The notes: a model not told the origin generated them from the letters alone. Positions 28,982-40,120 are shown, counted from the stretch's first letter. The stretch: 64,000 bases of DNA from Candidatus Nitrosopelagicus sp. (GCA_028343435.1 JAOLYM010000002.1:30674-94673), one strand, 5' to 3'. Translations and numbers: made by a program.

Positions 28982-30099
28982 ATGGAAAAGATGTTACATT
29001 TTTAGAAGATACATTCAAAAAATTTTATTTTGAACATTTTGATCTTTTACACGTACCTGATGATCCTAATCAAAGAGAATTTGGTTACCAAAGATTTAAC
29101 GGAGGAATGAATAGACACATTTCATTAAAATCAGATAAAGAACTCCACTTACTTTTAATGCAAAACAAACCTTCTGATGTTTATTGTTCTAATGCACGAT
29201 ACATGTTCCCAAATTTACCAATGTCTGAAAAAGATTGGCAAAATGCAGAGCTAATTTTTGATATTGACGCAAAAGATCTAAGAAAAGAACATCCCAAAAA
29301 TAACACACTAATCAAATGCTCTGAGTGTAATGAAATTTCTGAACTTGGTGAATCATGTCCTAAATGTAATTCGACAAAACTTTTGTTTACCACACTAACA
29401 TGTGACGACTGTATAAAATCAACAAAAGATGAGGTTTTAAAACTAAATAAAATTCTCATAGATGATTTAGGAATTAATGAAGAAAATATCAAGATCTTTT
29501 TTTCTGGAAACGAGGGATTTCATATCTATGTTCATAAATCTGAATACGAGAATGTTGGTTCTAGAGAACGAGCAGAACTTTCTGACTACATAATGTTTCG
29601 TGGTGGTATTCCTGAAACGTTTGGATTCAGAAAATTTAACACAAACAAATCATCTCTTCCAAAATTTGATGATGTTGGATGGAATGGAAGACTTGCAAAG
29701 CATTTGTTTCAAACAAAATCAAACCGCTCAAAAATTTCCCAACAAATACTCTCTGGTGGCTATGCGTTGTTTCAAAAAAAGTTAGAAGACTTTAGAGATT
29801 CAATTGGAATAAAAATTGATCCAAATGTCACACAAGATATTCATAGAATTTTTAGATTACCTGGTTCCATTAACAGCAAGAGTGGTCTTACGAAAATTTT
29901 CGTAGAGGATCTGAAAAAATTTGATCCATATACTGATGCATGCTTTATTGATGATGAAGAAATAGAAGTTGCAGCAAATTGTCCGATCGAGTTTTCATTA
30001 AAGAAGAAAAAATTTGGACCATTTAAGAATGAACAAGTATCTGTACCAAAGTTTGCAGCAGTCTATATGATGTGTAAAGGCATAGCATCAAGCGTATAA
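28978..30099 (+). CDS. priS: DNA primase small subunit
   Basis: 'ELIFDIDAKDL', 'FFSGNEGFHIYV', 'DIHRIFRLPGSINSKSGL'. Confidence 0.95.
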   Translation: MNGKDVTFLEDTFKKFYFEHFDLLHVPDDPNQREFGYQRFNGGMNRHISLKSDKELHLLLMQNKPSDVYCSNARYMFPNLPMSEKDWQNAELIFDIDAKDLRKEHPKNNTLIKCSECNEISELGESCPKCNSTKLLFTTLTCDDCIKSTKDEVLKLNKILIDDLGINEENIKIFFSGNEGFHIYVHKSEYENVGSRERAELSDYIMFRGGIPETFGFRKFNTNKSSLPKFDDVGWNGRLAKHLFQTKSNRSKISQQILSGGYALFQKKLEDFRDSIGIKIDPNVTQDIHRIFRLPGSINSKSGLTKIFVEDLKKFDPYTDACFIDDEEIEVAANCPIEFSLKKKKFGPFKNEQVSVPKFAAVYMMCKGIASSV

Positions 30100-30162
30100 T
30101 CTAAGATTTTTTGTAATTCTACCAATAAGGTATTAATTTAATGAAAATCGAGTTTATTCAAC

Positions 30163-33015
30163 TTGTACAGCGCCAAAAATGAAGACAGTAGTCAACCACC
30201 ACCAGATGCTGGCAAATTTATCAAAATTGGTATTATTGCATTAATCGGAATTATAATTTTTGCATTGGCTGGAAATCAAGCTGTAGTTTTGTCAATGAAT
30301 GTGACAGAATTTGCTGATGTATTTACAAAACCACTAATGTTTGCATTGATAGGTGGAGTTACTCTTGCAAGTATAGCATTACTTCGAGTTAACGTAGTTG
30401 GTAGATCATCAATTTTCTGGTTTGCCATAACTAGCGTAATCAACATGATGAACCGTGGTCCACAAGATCAAGTTCAACAAACTGTACCAAACTTTTCTGA
30501 ATTCAAATTATCTGGTGTACAATTTGCAATATGGCAAGTTACAAAAATTCTTCTCTTTGGTGCATTCTTTGCAAATCTCATGTTTGGATTTGGTTTACTC
30601 TACATGGTAGAAGGAAATGATTTAGGCGTTGAAAATATTACAACACTATTCTCACTTCCATTTGTAACTCCACCAAATGATCCAATGTTTGCAATGGATA
30701 ATGTGACACCAATGATTCCTTCGCTTCTAATTATAATTCCACCAATCATTGGAGCGATTGGACTTCGTTTAATCCTCTTTGTAGGAATTCATTACATAAT
30801 CAAAGTTGTTACACTCTACCTACATGATACGAAAGAAGGAAAACCAAGATATCTTAACTACATGGCCACAATTGAGGCTGTAATTGGAATAGGAATAATC
30901 TGGGCTGCCTTTAACATGTTCTTTACAGATACTATTGATTATAACACTAGATATGCAATAGGTGGAACTTTTGTTGTAGGATTTGCATTAATTGCATTTT
31001 CAATCTTTGATAGAATGCGTGCACGTGTTTTAACACACATGTTCAAACGTGATGTATACATTCGTGTTGCAGCAATCATTGCCATTGCTCTCATCGTAGG
31101 AATTGCAATGGGTGTAAACAACAGTGTTGCAGATGCAAAAAAGATTGAATATCTTGGACCATACACTGCACAACAAATTGGTGTTAATCGTCATCTTGCA
31201 GAACTTGATTTGATTAATGAAAATACTCACGAAGTACAAATTACATCTGTTAATCCAAACGTAATTGATTCTTACATTGACGCTAATGAAGATGTACTAA
31301 GTAAGATTCGTGTATGGGACTGGAACGCCGCATTTGCAAAATTAAAACCAGAGATTGGTCTTATTCCTTATGTAGACTTTGAAGATAATGATATTTTGAG
31401 ATTTGACGATAAACTTTACTGGACTGCATCAATGAAACCAATACTTCCTTCATCTGTAAGCCTTGAAAATCAATGGTATAACGAACATTTAGTATACACA
31501 CACGTGCCTGATGGATTTCTTACACTAGAAGCAACAGAAGGAAAAATTGTTGATAGTTCTGAATTATTCCAACAAAGATCAATTTACTATGGTGAAGGTG
31601 GATTGTTAGATGAAACCTGGTCTGGTTACCCCGTAAATCGTGAAACAAGTGCAGAGCTTAATGGTGCAAAATATGATGGAATGGGAGGAGTTGACGTACC
31701 ACCACCACTCTCATGGATCTTCGAACCAAACTTTATCCTATCTTACCCTGGAGAATCACTTCACATTATGAGATACAAAGATGTCAACGATAGAATGCAA
31801 ACACTTTATCCTTATTTCTTGTATAACATGTTTGGAAAAGAACTAGATTCCTATCCTGTAACTGATGGTACTAACACATATTGGCTTGTTCCATTAATTG
31901 TTGGATTTGATACACGTGATGTTCCATATTCTGCTGGAAATCCATATCTTAGATTAGCAGGATTTGCACTTGTTGATACATACAATGGTAACATTGATCT
32001 GATAAAAAATGGTGATGACTTTTTCTCAAACATGCTGATGGCACAATATGATGATCAAATAATTGATACACCTGCATGGCTAGAAGAACAAATTCGTTAT
32101 CCAGAGGAATTATTCAACTGGAAAACAGAAATGTACAACATTTACCATGTAACTGATGTTGAAACATTCATTCAAGCAAACGAGTTTTATGAAATTCCTA
32201 GAGGACTTGATACATATTACATTCAAGCAAAACCACCTGGATTTGAAGAAACTGAATTCATCGGACTCTTATCATTAGAACTTCGTGGTTCACAAGGACG
32301 TAACTTGGCAGGATACATGATTGTAGAAAATGATATGGATAAACTTGGTAAGATGACCTTCTATGAAGTTCCATTAGATTCTGAAACAAAACTTTTGGGA
32401 CCAACTTCAGTAAGAGAAGCACTTGACCGTGATCCTGACTTTGCACAACTCAAAACCTTGTTGAGAAACCCAAGAATTGGTGATAATATTTTGTATCGTG
32501 TAGGAGATCAAGATACTTACTTTATTCCGGTATACACTGCAGGAGCCGGTGGTTCTGTAGCACAATTAGGTACTATCGCTGCAGTAGGTGCTGGATTTAC
32601 AGGAGAGTATTATGTTGGTTTAGGCGATACACAAGAAGATGCATTTGAAGCATATCTACAAAAGCTATCTGGCGTTGTCTCTACTAGTAAAACTGGTGAA
32701 ACTATAATACAATTAGACAAAGATGAAAGATTTGAAAAAATCATGGAAATGATAAGCAATAGTGGTTTAACAATTACAAAGCCAACTGCAATTCAAATTC
32801 CATTATCATTTGAAGAAGGTGAAATTGTATTCTTTAATGAATCTGATAAAGCCGCAACTGAGGAAATGATTAATGAGTTCATGAGCAAATACGCTACAGG
32901 AACATCTAGAGTATTGATGTGGGAAGAAGATACTTCTCTATACTTTGGAGTAATTAACACTGTAGATGGAATTGCTGAAATTCACTACATCAAGATTCAG
33001 ATTGGAAAAGACTAA
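30163..33015 (+). CDS. UPF0182 family membrane protein (TTG start)
   Basis: 950 aa; N-terminal TM bundle and large extracellular domain ('YYGEGG...VLSYPGESLHIMRYKDVNDRMQTLYPYF'). Confidence 0.9.
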   Translation: MYSAKNEDSSQPPPDAGKFIKIGIIALIGIIIFALAGNQAVVLSMNVTEFADVFTKPLMFALIGGVTLASIALLRVNVVGRSSIFWFAITSVINMMNRGPQDQVQQTVPNFSEFKLSGVQFAIWQVTKILLFGAFFANLMFGFGLLYMVEGNDLGVENITTLFSLPFVTPPNDPMFAMDNVTPMIPSLLIIIPPIIGAIGLRLILFVGIHYIIKVVTLYLHDTKEGKPRYLNYMATIEAVIGIGIIWAAFNMFFTDTIDYNTRYAIGGTFVVGFALIAFSIFDRMRARVLTHMFKRDVYIRVAAIIAIALIVGIAMGVNNSVADAKKIEYLGPYTAQQIGVNRHLAELDLINENTHEVQITSVNPNVIDSYIDANEDVLSKIRVWDWNAAFAKLKPEIGLIPYVDFEDNDILRFDDKLYWTASMKPILPSSVSLENQWYNEHLVYTHVPDGFLTLEATEGKIVDSSELFQQRSIYYGEGGLLDETWSGYPVNRETSAELNGAKYDGMGGVDVPPPLSWIFEPNFILSYPGESLHIMRYKDVNDRMQTLYPYFLYNMFGKELDSYPVTDGTNTYWLVPLIVGFDTRDVPYSAGNPYLRLAGFALVDTYNGNIDLIKNGDDFFSNMLMAQYDDQIIDTPAWLEEQIRYPEELFNWKTEMYNIYHVTDVETFIQANEFYEIPRGLDTYYIQAKPPGFEETEFIGLLSLELRGSQGRNLAGYMIVENDMDKLGKMTFYEVPLDSETKLLGPTSVREALDRDPDFAQLKTLLRNPRIGDNILYRVGDQDTYFIPVYTAGAGGSVAQLGTIAAVGAGFTGEYYVGLGDTQEDAFEAYLQKLSGVVSTSKTGETIIQLDKDERFEKIMEMISNSGLTITKPTAIQIPLSFEEGEIVFFNESDKAATEEMINEFMSKYATGTSRVLMWEEDTSLYFGVINTVDGIAEIHYIKIQIGKD

Positions 33016-33017
33016 CC

Positions 33018-33554
33018 GTGCTACTTTTAGTAGATAACGGCTCTGTCTTTACAAAAGATATTTCAAGCACACTTTCAAAATCTGATGTAAAATTTGAGCA
33101 AAAATCATTTGATGAGATTAGTTTAGATGAAATAAGAAATTATGACTCATTTATTTTATCTGGTCGGCGTCAGAACGATCCACAAATGAATGCAAAAAAC
33201 TCGAAGATTATCTTACATGCGGTAAATGAAAAAAAGAAACTCTTGGGAATTTGTTATGGTGCTGAAATTCTAGCTCTTGCATTAGGTGGAACCATACGTA
33301 AATCTTCTGTGATACAAGGTGAACAAGAAATTGTTTCAAATGAAAATGATTTGAGCGATGGAAAAGAAACAGTCTTTGAAAGTCATTCGTATGAAATTTC
33401 TAAACTTGGTAACTCACTTGATTCTATAGCAAAGTCTGAAAATTGTAAAAATGAGATTGTAAAACATAAAGAACTGTCAATTTATGGCACACAGTTTCAT
33501 CCAGAAATGACTAAAGATGGTCAAACAATGATTACCAAATTTACAAAACTTTGA
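33018..33554 (+). CDS. class I glutamine amidotransferase (GTG start)
   Basis: 'LLGICYGAEILALALGG', 'YGTQFHPEM'. Confidence 0.88.
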   Translation: MLLLVDNGSVFTKDISSTLSKSDVKFEQKSFDEISLDEIRNYDSFILSGRRQNDPQMNAKNSKIILHAVNEKKKLLGICYGAEILALALGGTIRKSSVIQGEQEIVSNENDLSDGKETVFESHSYEISKLGNSLDSIAKSENCKNEIVKHKELSIYGTQFHPEMTKDGQTMITKFTKL

Positions 33555-33586
33555 TGATATTAATATGATAAAATTATCGTATCAAC

Positions 33587-34555
33587 ATGAGTGACGATTC
33601 TGGACATGAACTAGTCTTACCACCAATTTCTGATGATGACAATATTTGCTTACCACTTTCAGTAAATGCAGTAGCCAAGTACTGGAATATTGATCTTCCA
33701 ATCACAGAAGCAAACGAAATTGCATCAAAATATGTAGGAATGAACGGCAGTATCTTAATTGAAGGTATTAATCTTGCAGAACGACATGGACTTTCTAGTT
33801 TAATTTTACACTCTAGTATTACAGAATTAAAACAGGTAATTGATATGGGAATTCCCCCAATTGTAATTTTACCTGGATTGCATGATGTGGTACAACATGC
33901 ATCAGTAATTTCTGGCTATGATGATAATGAAAAAACAATTTTTCATTATGTTCCAGAACAAAAACCATCTGAAGAAGGAATTCAGGTAGGTGTTATACCA
34001 GAAAAAAGATTTGAAAAACTCTGGTCTGAAGATGGATGTTTAATGGTTCTGTTAGGTCCAACTGATATCATATCTACACTCAAGTCTGATCAAAATAAAA
34101 CGAAATCAAATAGACTGTGCTTTGAATCTGAAAAACTTAGTTTACAAAAACAAACAAAGGAAACAATTGACTCATTAGAGAAAGCCATTGAAATTAATCC
34201 AGATAATTCTACAGCATTATGCCTTTTAGGAGGAGTACTAAACGAGCAGAATAATCCAGAATGTGTCTCATACTATGAAAAAAGTCTTGAAAAAAATGAA
34301 AATTGCTATTTGGCTTACCGAGGTCTTGGAAATTTCTATTTAAAAAATCAACAGTTTGATAAATCTGAAGAAAATTATACCAATGCAATTAAAATTAACG
34401 ATAACAGATTTGGTCCTATATACAAAAATCGTGGTTATGTAAGACAACAACAAAATAAAATGGAACAAGCTAAAGAAGACTATCAAAATTATATCAAATT
34501 CACACCAAATGCAAAAGATCGTGGAATGATAGAACGTGCATTAAATGAAATGTAA
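33587..34555 (+). CDS. peptidase C39-like domain fused to TPR repeats
   Basis: N-terminal 'DDNICLPLSVNAVAKYW...VVQHASVISGYDD', C-terminal TPRs. Confidence 0.75.
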   Translation: MSDDSGHELVLPPISDDDNICLPLSVNAVAKYWNIDLPITEANEIASKYVGMNGSILIEGINLAERHGLSSLILHSSITELKQVIDMGIPPIVILPGLHDVVQHASVISGYDDNEKTIFHYVPEQKPSEEGIQVGVIPEKRFEKLWSEDGCLMVLLGPTDIISTLKSDQNKTKSNRLCFESEKLSLQKQTKETIDSLEKAIEINPDNSTALCLLGGVLNEQNNPECVSYYEKSLEKNENCYLAYRGLGNFYLKNQQFDKSEENYTNAIKINDNRFGPIYKNRGYVRQQQNKMEQAKEDYQNYIKFTPNAKDRGMIERALNEM

Positions 34556-34564
34556 TTAAAATTA

Positions 34565-34741
34565 TTACTGAACTAATTTTTTCTTTTTTACAGGTTTATT
34601 CTGATGTTGAACCAGTATAATTTCTTCTTCTTCTTGCATCTGAATCATTGCTTGCTCAAATAATTCAATTAGATGTTGGCAATTTTTTGATTTTACTTTA
34701 GAATATTCCGAAAAAGTTTCTGCAATTTCATTATAACTCAT
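34565..34741 (-). CDS. small hypothetical protein (58 aa)
   Basis: Manual translation MSYNEIAETFSEYSKVKSKNCQHLIELFEQAMIQMQEEEEIILVQHQNKPVKKKKLVQ. Confidence 0.5.
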   Translation of the reverse strand: MSYNEIAETFSEYSKVKSKNCQHLIELFEQAMIQMQEEEEIILVQHQNKPVKKKKLVQ

Positions 34742-34826
34742 GAAACTACTCTTACTTTATTTTATATAAAATCTTACAATCATATCACTCGATCAGAATT
34801 ATATACTTTGGATTGTTATCAGAGAC

Positions 34827-35003
34827 ATGCTTGATGCAAGATGTCCTGAATGTGAAAATGTCGCAAAAGTAAACGATGAAATTACAAAAGTCACTTGTCC
34901 TCATTGTAAATTTGAGGCATCATATGAAAAATATCTCGAAATTATGAAAGATCAAGCACTTAACATGGCTACTGATTATATTCCTGATAGACCTGGTTTT
35001 TAA
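34827..35003 (+). CDS. small zinc-ribbon protein (58 aa)
   Basis: Manual translation MLDARCPECENVAKVNDEITKVTCPHCKFEASYEKYLEIMKDQALNMATDYIPDRPGF. Confidence 0.7.
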   Translation: MLDARCPECENVAKVNDEITKVTCPHCKFEASYEKYLEIMKDQALNMATDYIPDRPGF

Positions 35004-35126
35004 TTACCAAACTGATCCTTTATCTGAACAATCCATATGCGATCCACATCTAGGACAGATAAGATGACATGCCTGCACGTCGAGCATTATTTCATTACAT
35101 CTTGGACACTCGACTTTTTCTTTCAT
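35004..35126 (-). CDS. small zinc-ribbon protein (40 aa)
   Basis: MKEKVECPRCNEIMLDVQACHLICPRCGSHMDCSDKGSVW; C-terminal part of the longer track ORF. Confidence 0.65.
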   Translation of the reverse strand: MKEKVECPRCNEIMLDVQACHLICPRCGSHMDCSDKGSVW

Positions 35127-35217
35127 ACTTTGTGTACGAGAAAATTGAATTAAAGATTTTTTGCAAATTAAAATTGTCCAAAGGTTAATTAGTAGTTCAC
35201 AAATTTTTGAGATCGCA

Positions 35218-35631
35218 ATGGCTAATTTCAAACTGACAATTTCGGATGTTAAAGGCAAATCTATCACCAAAGAACTCAAAGAAGGAGATGCAAATCCACT
35301 CATGGGTTTAATAGTTGGTGCAGAAACTGATGCTGCAATTGTAGGATTAGCCGGTAAATTGAAAATTACCGGTGGTAGTGACAAGTCAGGCGTTCCAATG
35401 AGAGGAGACCTTCATGGAATGGCAAGAAAACGAGTTTTACTATCAAAAGGAGTTGGACTACAAGATACTGAAAAAGGATTGAGAAAAAGAAAACTTGTCA
35501 GAGGAAATACCGTTTCTGACGAAATTTTCCAAGTAAATTGCAAATATGATGGAGAAATCAAAGATGAAGCACCTCCAGCAGAAACTGAAGCTACAGCAGA
35601 AGACGCACCTAAAGAAGAAACTAAAAAATAA
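35218..35631 (+). CDS. rps6e: 30S ribosomal protein S6e
   Basis: Start MANFKLTISDVKGKS; 'GGSDKSGVPMRGDLHG', 'RKRKLVRGNTVSDEI'. Confidence 0.95.
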   Translation: MANFKLTISDVKGKSITKELKEGDANPLMGLIVGAETDAAIVGLAGKLKITGGSDKSGVPMRGDLHGMARKRVLLSKGVGLQDTEKGLRKRKLVRGNTVSDEIFQVNCKYDGEIKDEAPPAETEATAEDAPKEETKK

Positions 35632-35672
35632 TCATATCAAGGGTTTTAATTTCTAAATACACACTATCATTA

Positions 35673-37031
35673 TTGAAATACAAAAAGTCACTTTTTGTCT
35701 TTAGACGTGATTATCGTTTAGATGATAACACTGGTTTAATTCAAGCTTGTGAAAATTCTGAAGAAGTTATACCTTGTTTTTTATTTGAAAAAAGTTTGAT
35801 AAATGAAAATAATCCAGTTTTTGCAAAAATGCGTATTAGATTTATGATTGATTCACTAAAAGATTTGTTTGAACAAGCAAAAAATTGTAATATCTTAGTT
35901 AAACAGGATTCTATTTCTTCACTAATCTCATCATCTGTAAAACAAGACAAAATTAATGCTATCTTTATGAACCGAGATAATTCGCCATATGGTAGATTCC
36001 GTGATAATCACTTCAAACTTGTATGTGAAAAAAATAATATTGATTTTGAGGCTTATGGTGATCTTTTATTACGTGATGCAGGTTCTGTTTTAAAACAAGA
36101 TGATACACCTTATCTTGTATTTACTCCATTTTATCGGGCAGCATCTCAGTATAAAGTGAGATCACCACGAAAATTTACTCACAAAAACTTGATCAGTTCA
36201 ACTCAAGACTCTGATAACACAATTTCTAAACTTGAAAAAATAATTCCAGATACTACCGTAATTAAAGGAGGAAGAAAAAATGGTCTTAAAATTTTAGAAA
36301 ATTTTGATGATATTGCAGATTATAATGTACAACGAAACATTCCTTCAAAACCTACATCACAACTTTCTACGCATAATCGTTTTGGAACTGTTTCAATAAG
36401 AGAGGTTTATCAAGCAGCTTCTAAATTTTTTGGAACTGATCATTCATTCATATCTGAATTATACTGGCGAGATTTTTTTTCACATCTAATGTTTCATTTT
36501 CCACACTCACAGAAAAAAGAATTTCAAGAAAAATATCAAGATCTAAAATGGTCTCACAATAAAAAGAAGTTTGAAAAATGGACTGATGGGATTACAGGAT
36601 TTCCTATAGTGGATGCTGGCATGCGTGAACTAAAACAAACGGGCTTCATGCATAATCGATGTAGAATGATTGTTGCATCATTTCTTACAAAGGATCTTCA
36701 ATGTGATTGGAGACTTGGCGAAAGACATTTTGCAAAATATCTGATTGATTATGATCCATGTGTTAATGCAGGTAGCTGGCAATGGTCTGCATCTACTGGT
36801 TGTGATGCTCAACCATATTTCCGAGTCTTTAATCCATGGCTACAACAAAAAAGGTTTGATCCTGAATGTGTATACATAAAAAAATGGGTTCCAGAATTAA
36901 TTGATGTTTCCACAAAAGAGATTCATGAAATTGAAACTAAACCATTGGATACATCAATAAATTATCCTAAACCAATGGTAGTCCACAAAGAGGAATCAGC
37001 TCGTTCAAAAATAATGTTTAAGGTTGTTTAA
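35673..37031 (+). CDS. phrB: deoxyribodipyrimidine photolyase, class I-like
   Basis: 'FRRDYRLDDNTGL', 'WRDFFSHLMFHFP', 'DAGMRELKQTGFMHNRCRMIVASFLTKDL', 'DYDPCVNAGSWQW'. Confidence 0.95.
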   Translation: MKYKKSLFVFRRDYRLDDNTGLIQACENSEEVIPCFLFEKSLINENNPVFAKMRIRFMIDSLKDLFEQAKNCNILVKQDSISSLISSSVKQDKINAIFMNRDNSPYGRFRDNHFKLVCEKNNIDFEAYGDLLLRDAGSVLKQDDTPYLVFTPFYRAASQYKVRSPRKFTHKNLISSTQDSDNTISKLEKIIPDTTVIKGGRKNGLKILENFDDIADYNVQRNIPSKPTSQLSTHNRFGTVSIREVYQAASKFFGTDHSFISELYWRDFFSHLMFHFPHSQKKEFQEKYQDLKWSHNKKKFEKWTDGITGFPIVDAGMRELKQTGFMHNRCRMIVASFLTKDLQCDWRLGERHFAKYLIDYDPCVNAGSWQWSASTGCDAQPYFRVFNPWLQQKRFDPECVYIKKWVPELIDVSTKEIHEIETKPLDTSINYPKPMVVHKEESARSKIMFKVV

Positions 37032-37069
37032 TTGCCAAGTCTCAAATATTCTTCCTTGTAATTTTTTAC

Positions 37070-37630
37070 ATGAATCGACTAATTTTTGCCTCAATAGCTA
37101 TAATGGCGGTATATTTTCTAGTTATGGGCATTGTATTTCCAGATACAATGTCATTAACAGAAAAAAAAATAACATCACCATTTTTTGTTACGTCATTAGA
37201 TAACCAATCAATCTCTAGCGGAGAGTCAATTGATCTAATCATTGATTCAGGAGTAACTGGTGGAGATTCTGATATGTTAATACTAATCATTGGTTTTCCT
37301 GACGCAAAATCTTTTGATGAAATAAAAATCAAATCAAGTGAGTTTACACAATCAGCAAAATTTTTTGAGATTGGTGATGAAGTAAAAACATACTATCCTA
37401 GTGATTTTAAAATTGCAGATTACCCTTTATTGCATATTTTTAATATGCCAAATCCAATTAACAAAAAACCAATTTTACAATTAGAAATTTTCCCAGAAAA
37501 TTTAGGTGAATTTAGAATTTTTACTAAAGCAAAATCTGCTCCATTTACTGTAGATTCAATCTTTCCAAAAGGTGGATCAGTAGATGAAGATAATGAATTT
37601 GTAGAAAAAAAGGTGATTATAGTTGAGTGA
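37070..37630 (+). CDS. exported hypothetical protein
   Basis: N-terminal hydrophobic segment; overlaps downstream membrane gene. Confidence 0.7.
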   Translation: MNRLIFASIAIMAVYFLVMGIVFPDTMSLTEKKITSPFFVTSLDNQSISSGESIDLIIDSGVTGGDSDMLILIIGFPDAKSFDEIKIKSSEFTQSAKFFEIGDEVKTYYPSDFKIADYPLLHIFNMPNPINKKPILQLEIFPENLGEFRIFTKAKSAPFTVDSIFPKGGSVDEDNEFVEKKVIIVE

Positions 37631-38678
37631 TCAGATATCTGAAATAAAAGAGAATATTCCTTTTTGGAAAATTGTCATACCCTACATTGTTTTAGGAATG
37701 GGTGTTGTTCTTGTTACTGGTGCTGGTTCTTGGGACATTACTAATCATATATTGAATAAACCTGAATCTTTCTTTGCAGAACCTCATATCATTTTGTATG
37801 CTGGTGTAATTGTTTCAATTAGTGGCTTTGTTGGATTATTTTTACCTATAAAAAACAAAAATATTTTCAACCTAAAATTTCCAAAACTTTTTTCTGGACT
37901 TGGAATATTTTTATTGATAATTGCAGGACCGTTAGATTTTTGGTGGCACGATACATATGGTCTTGATGGCCTATTGAGTCCTACACATTTAGTATTGATG
38001 ACGGGAATGTTATTTACCAGTATTGCATCAGTGGTAGGAATTATTCGAATTGAAAATAAATTAAAAAGAAAAACTGGTGTAATTTTACAAGGATTAATCT
38101 TTACTGGTGTGTGGTTTTCACTTACCGGCTTTGCACATTCATTTTCTCTTCCTTTTTCAAAAACTGATTATTTTGATTTCAATCCAGAACCGACATTTGC
38201 AGCCGTATTTGCAACAATTGTTTATCCAATTGTAATGGCATTCATTTTGATTAGTTCATCAAAAGTAAATCCTGGACGATTTGGTTATCTAAGTACAACT
38301 GGAGCATTTTACATTTTAATTATGATCTTGTCTGCTTTGTTGCCAAATCCTGTCTTAGTAGATGCTATACCATTTTATCTACTCAATCTGGTTCCATTTG
38401 TTTTAGCAGATGTAATAATAAATAAATCAAAAATAAAAAAATCTTATTACATTGCAGGTGCAATGATCGGTTCTAGTTTCATTTTTTCATATTTTCCTTT
38501 AATCACGTATACATACAATGAAATTATGTTTCATCGACTTGTATGGCCTAGTATGATACCTTTAATTTATTCAGAATTCATAGTTGTAATTTTTCCTTTG
38601 TTAATAGCATGTGGTGCAGTATCAAGTGTTATTGGAACTATAATTGCGGTTAAAGTATCACGTAGAATTATCCTTTGA
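37623..38678 (+). CDS. polytopic His-motif membrane protein
   Basis: 'WDITNHI', 'EPHIILYAGV', 'WWHDTYGLDGLLSPTH'; homologous to 40347-40946. Confidence 0.75.
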   Translation: MSDQISEIKENIPFWKIVIPYIVLGMGVVLVTGAGSWDITNHILNKPESFFAEPHIILYAGVIVSISGFVGLFLPIKNKNIFNLKFPKLFSGLGIFLLIIAGPLDFWWHDTYGLDGLLSPTHLVLMTGMLFTSIASVVGIIRIENKLKRKTGVILQGLIFTGVWFSLTGFAHSFSLPFSKTDYFDFNPEPTFAAVFATIVYPIVMAFILISSSKVNPGRFGYLSTTGAFYILIMILSALLPNPVLVDAIPFYLLNLVPFVLADVIINKSKIKKSYYIAGAMIGSSFIFSYFPLITYTYNEIMFHRLVWPSMIPLIYSEFIVVIFPLLIACGAVSSVIGTIIAVKVSRRIIL

Positions 38679-38951
38679 CATTGTCTGTCGTAGACGATGT
38701 TGACCCATTCCAATTTTTTTGTGTCCTTGTTTGATTAATTCCATAGCACATTTGATAGATTCTTCGTATGTATGGTCAGAAAGTTTTCTTTCACATAAAT
38801 TACAAATCGGATCTGTCATATCCTGTTATACACATTATAAGAAAAAAGGGTTACTAATCGCCCAATTATCATTGTAAAATGTCTAATATGCAAATTATAC
38901 TATGAACAAATTCTAGGATCCTTTTTTATAGCAATTATCAAATGATTTGAT

Positions 38952-39662
38952 ATGACAAAACTTGTTGGAAAATTAGCAGCTTTAATGTTGATTAGTGTAT
39001 TAGTTACATCCGTTGGTGCAACTCCTGCGTTTGCTGATTGGGATAAAACAAGTTATCCTGCAATTCAAGGAACAATTCCTATTGCAGATGGTCAAGATTT
39101 TGCTGAGTTAAGCAACATTACATTAGTTGATGCAATGTCTACAGCTGAAGATGCTGTACCTGATAGTAAAGCAATTTATGGAAAACTTTCTGTGATTAAC
39201 GGTTTTCTTGTATACAAAGTTGTAATGATGGATGATAACAGAGGTCATAACAAAGTTCTAGTTGATGCTGGAACTGGAGAACAACTTTACGTATCCGATG
39301 TTGTATCAAAAGATTCTTACAAAAACAAACGTTACTCTGATAAAAAATATGATAAAAAATATGATAAAAAATATGATAAAAAAATGAAAGACTACTACAA
39401 AGACATGACTCCTGAGCAGATTGCTGAAAAGAAAAAGCAGTTTAAAGAAATGGGCGATGCATGGAAGTCTATTTCACTTCAAGATAGAGCTGCTATGATT
39501 ATTCATTTTATGCAGATGAAAATGCAATGGGATACAATGTCTGATGAAGCTAAAGAGCTAAAGAAACAAGAAATGAAAGAACAATGGAAAGAATTCCTGC
39601 CATTATCTCCTGAAGAAAAGAAACAAAAACTTGAAGATTATGTGAAATCTTTGAAAAACTAA
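38952..39662 (+). CDS. exported PepSY-like protein with Lys/Asp/Tyr repeat
   Basis: Signal peptide, 'AMSTAEDAVPDSKAIYGKLSVINGFLVYKVVMMDD..NKVLVDAGTGEQL', DKKYDKKYDKKYDKK. Confidence 0.75.
   Translation: MTKLVGKLAALMLISVLVTSVGATPAFADWDKTSYPAIQGTIPIADGQDFAELSNITLVDAMSTAEDAVPDSKAIYGKLSVINGFLVYKVVMMDDNRGHNKVLVDAGTGEQLYVSDVVSKDSYKNKRYSDKKYDKKYDKKYDKKMKDYYKDMTPEQIAEKKKQFKEMGDAWKSISLQDRAAMIIHFMQMKMQWDTMSDEAKELKKQEMKEQWKEFLPLSPEEKKQKLEDYVKSLKN
39339..39386. repeat. 12-bp tandem repeat GATAAAAAATAT (3 exact + 1 degenerate unit)
   Basis: Direct sequence; encodes YDKK repeats. Confidence 0.95.
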
Positions 39663-40120
39663 TCTGAATACTGTTTTATTTTTACAAGCGCGTTTTTAAT
39701 TGGTTCTGAATCTTTTTGTGCCTCTTGTAAATCTCCCAATAACTTCATAAAATATTCTCTACCTGTATCTTGTGCCTTTGCAATATCTGATTGATGACAT
39801 TCTAACGCTTTTTCTAAAGTGTCCAGATCCTCTTCTAATGATTGAGCAGATATTGTGCCTTGTAACATCTGTTCAATTTTTTTCATTGCTCCTATAACCA
39901 TTGGATATCTTTTTTGTGCTTGCGATTGTAAAATAGGTGCAAACATAGCTGCTGCTTCTTTTAATTCTGGACTCTCACCTATTGATCGTAATCGTTTCTT
40001 GTAATGGGCAAGTGATTTCAAAACGATCTCATATCCGCCTTCATCTTTTAGAAATATTCCACCCAGCCAGACTGACATACAACCAAGTTTTTTCCTTTCA
40101 TTAAATCTCTTTGTAGGCAT
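39659..40120 (-). CDS. hypothetical protein
   Basis: 153-aa helical ORF. Confidence 0.65.
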   Translation of the reverse strand: MPTKRFNERKKLGCMSVWLGGIFLKDEGGYEIVLKSLAHYKKRLRSIGESPELKEAAAMFAPILQSQAQKRYPMVIGAMKKIEQMLQGTISAQSLEEDLDTLEKALECHQSDIAKAQDTGREYFMKLLGDLQEAQKDSEPIKNALVKIKQYSD

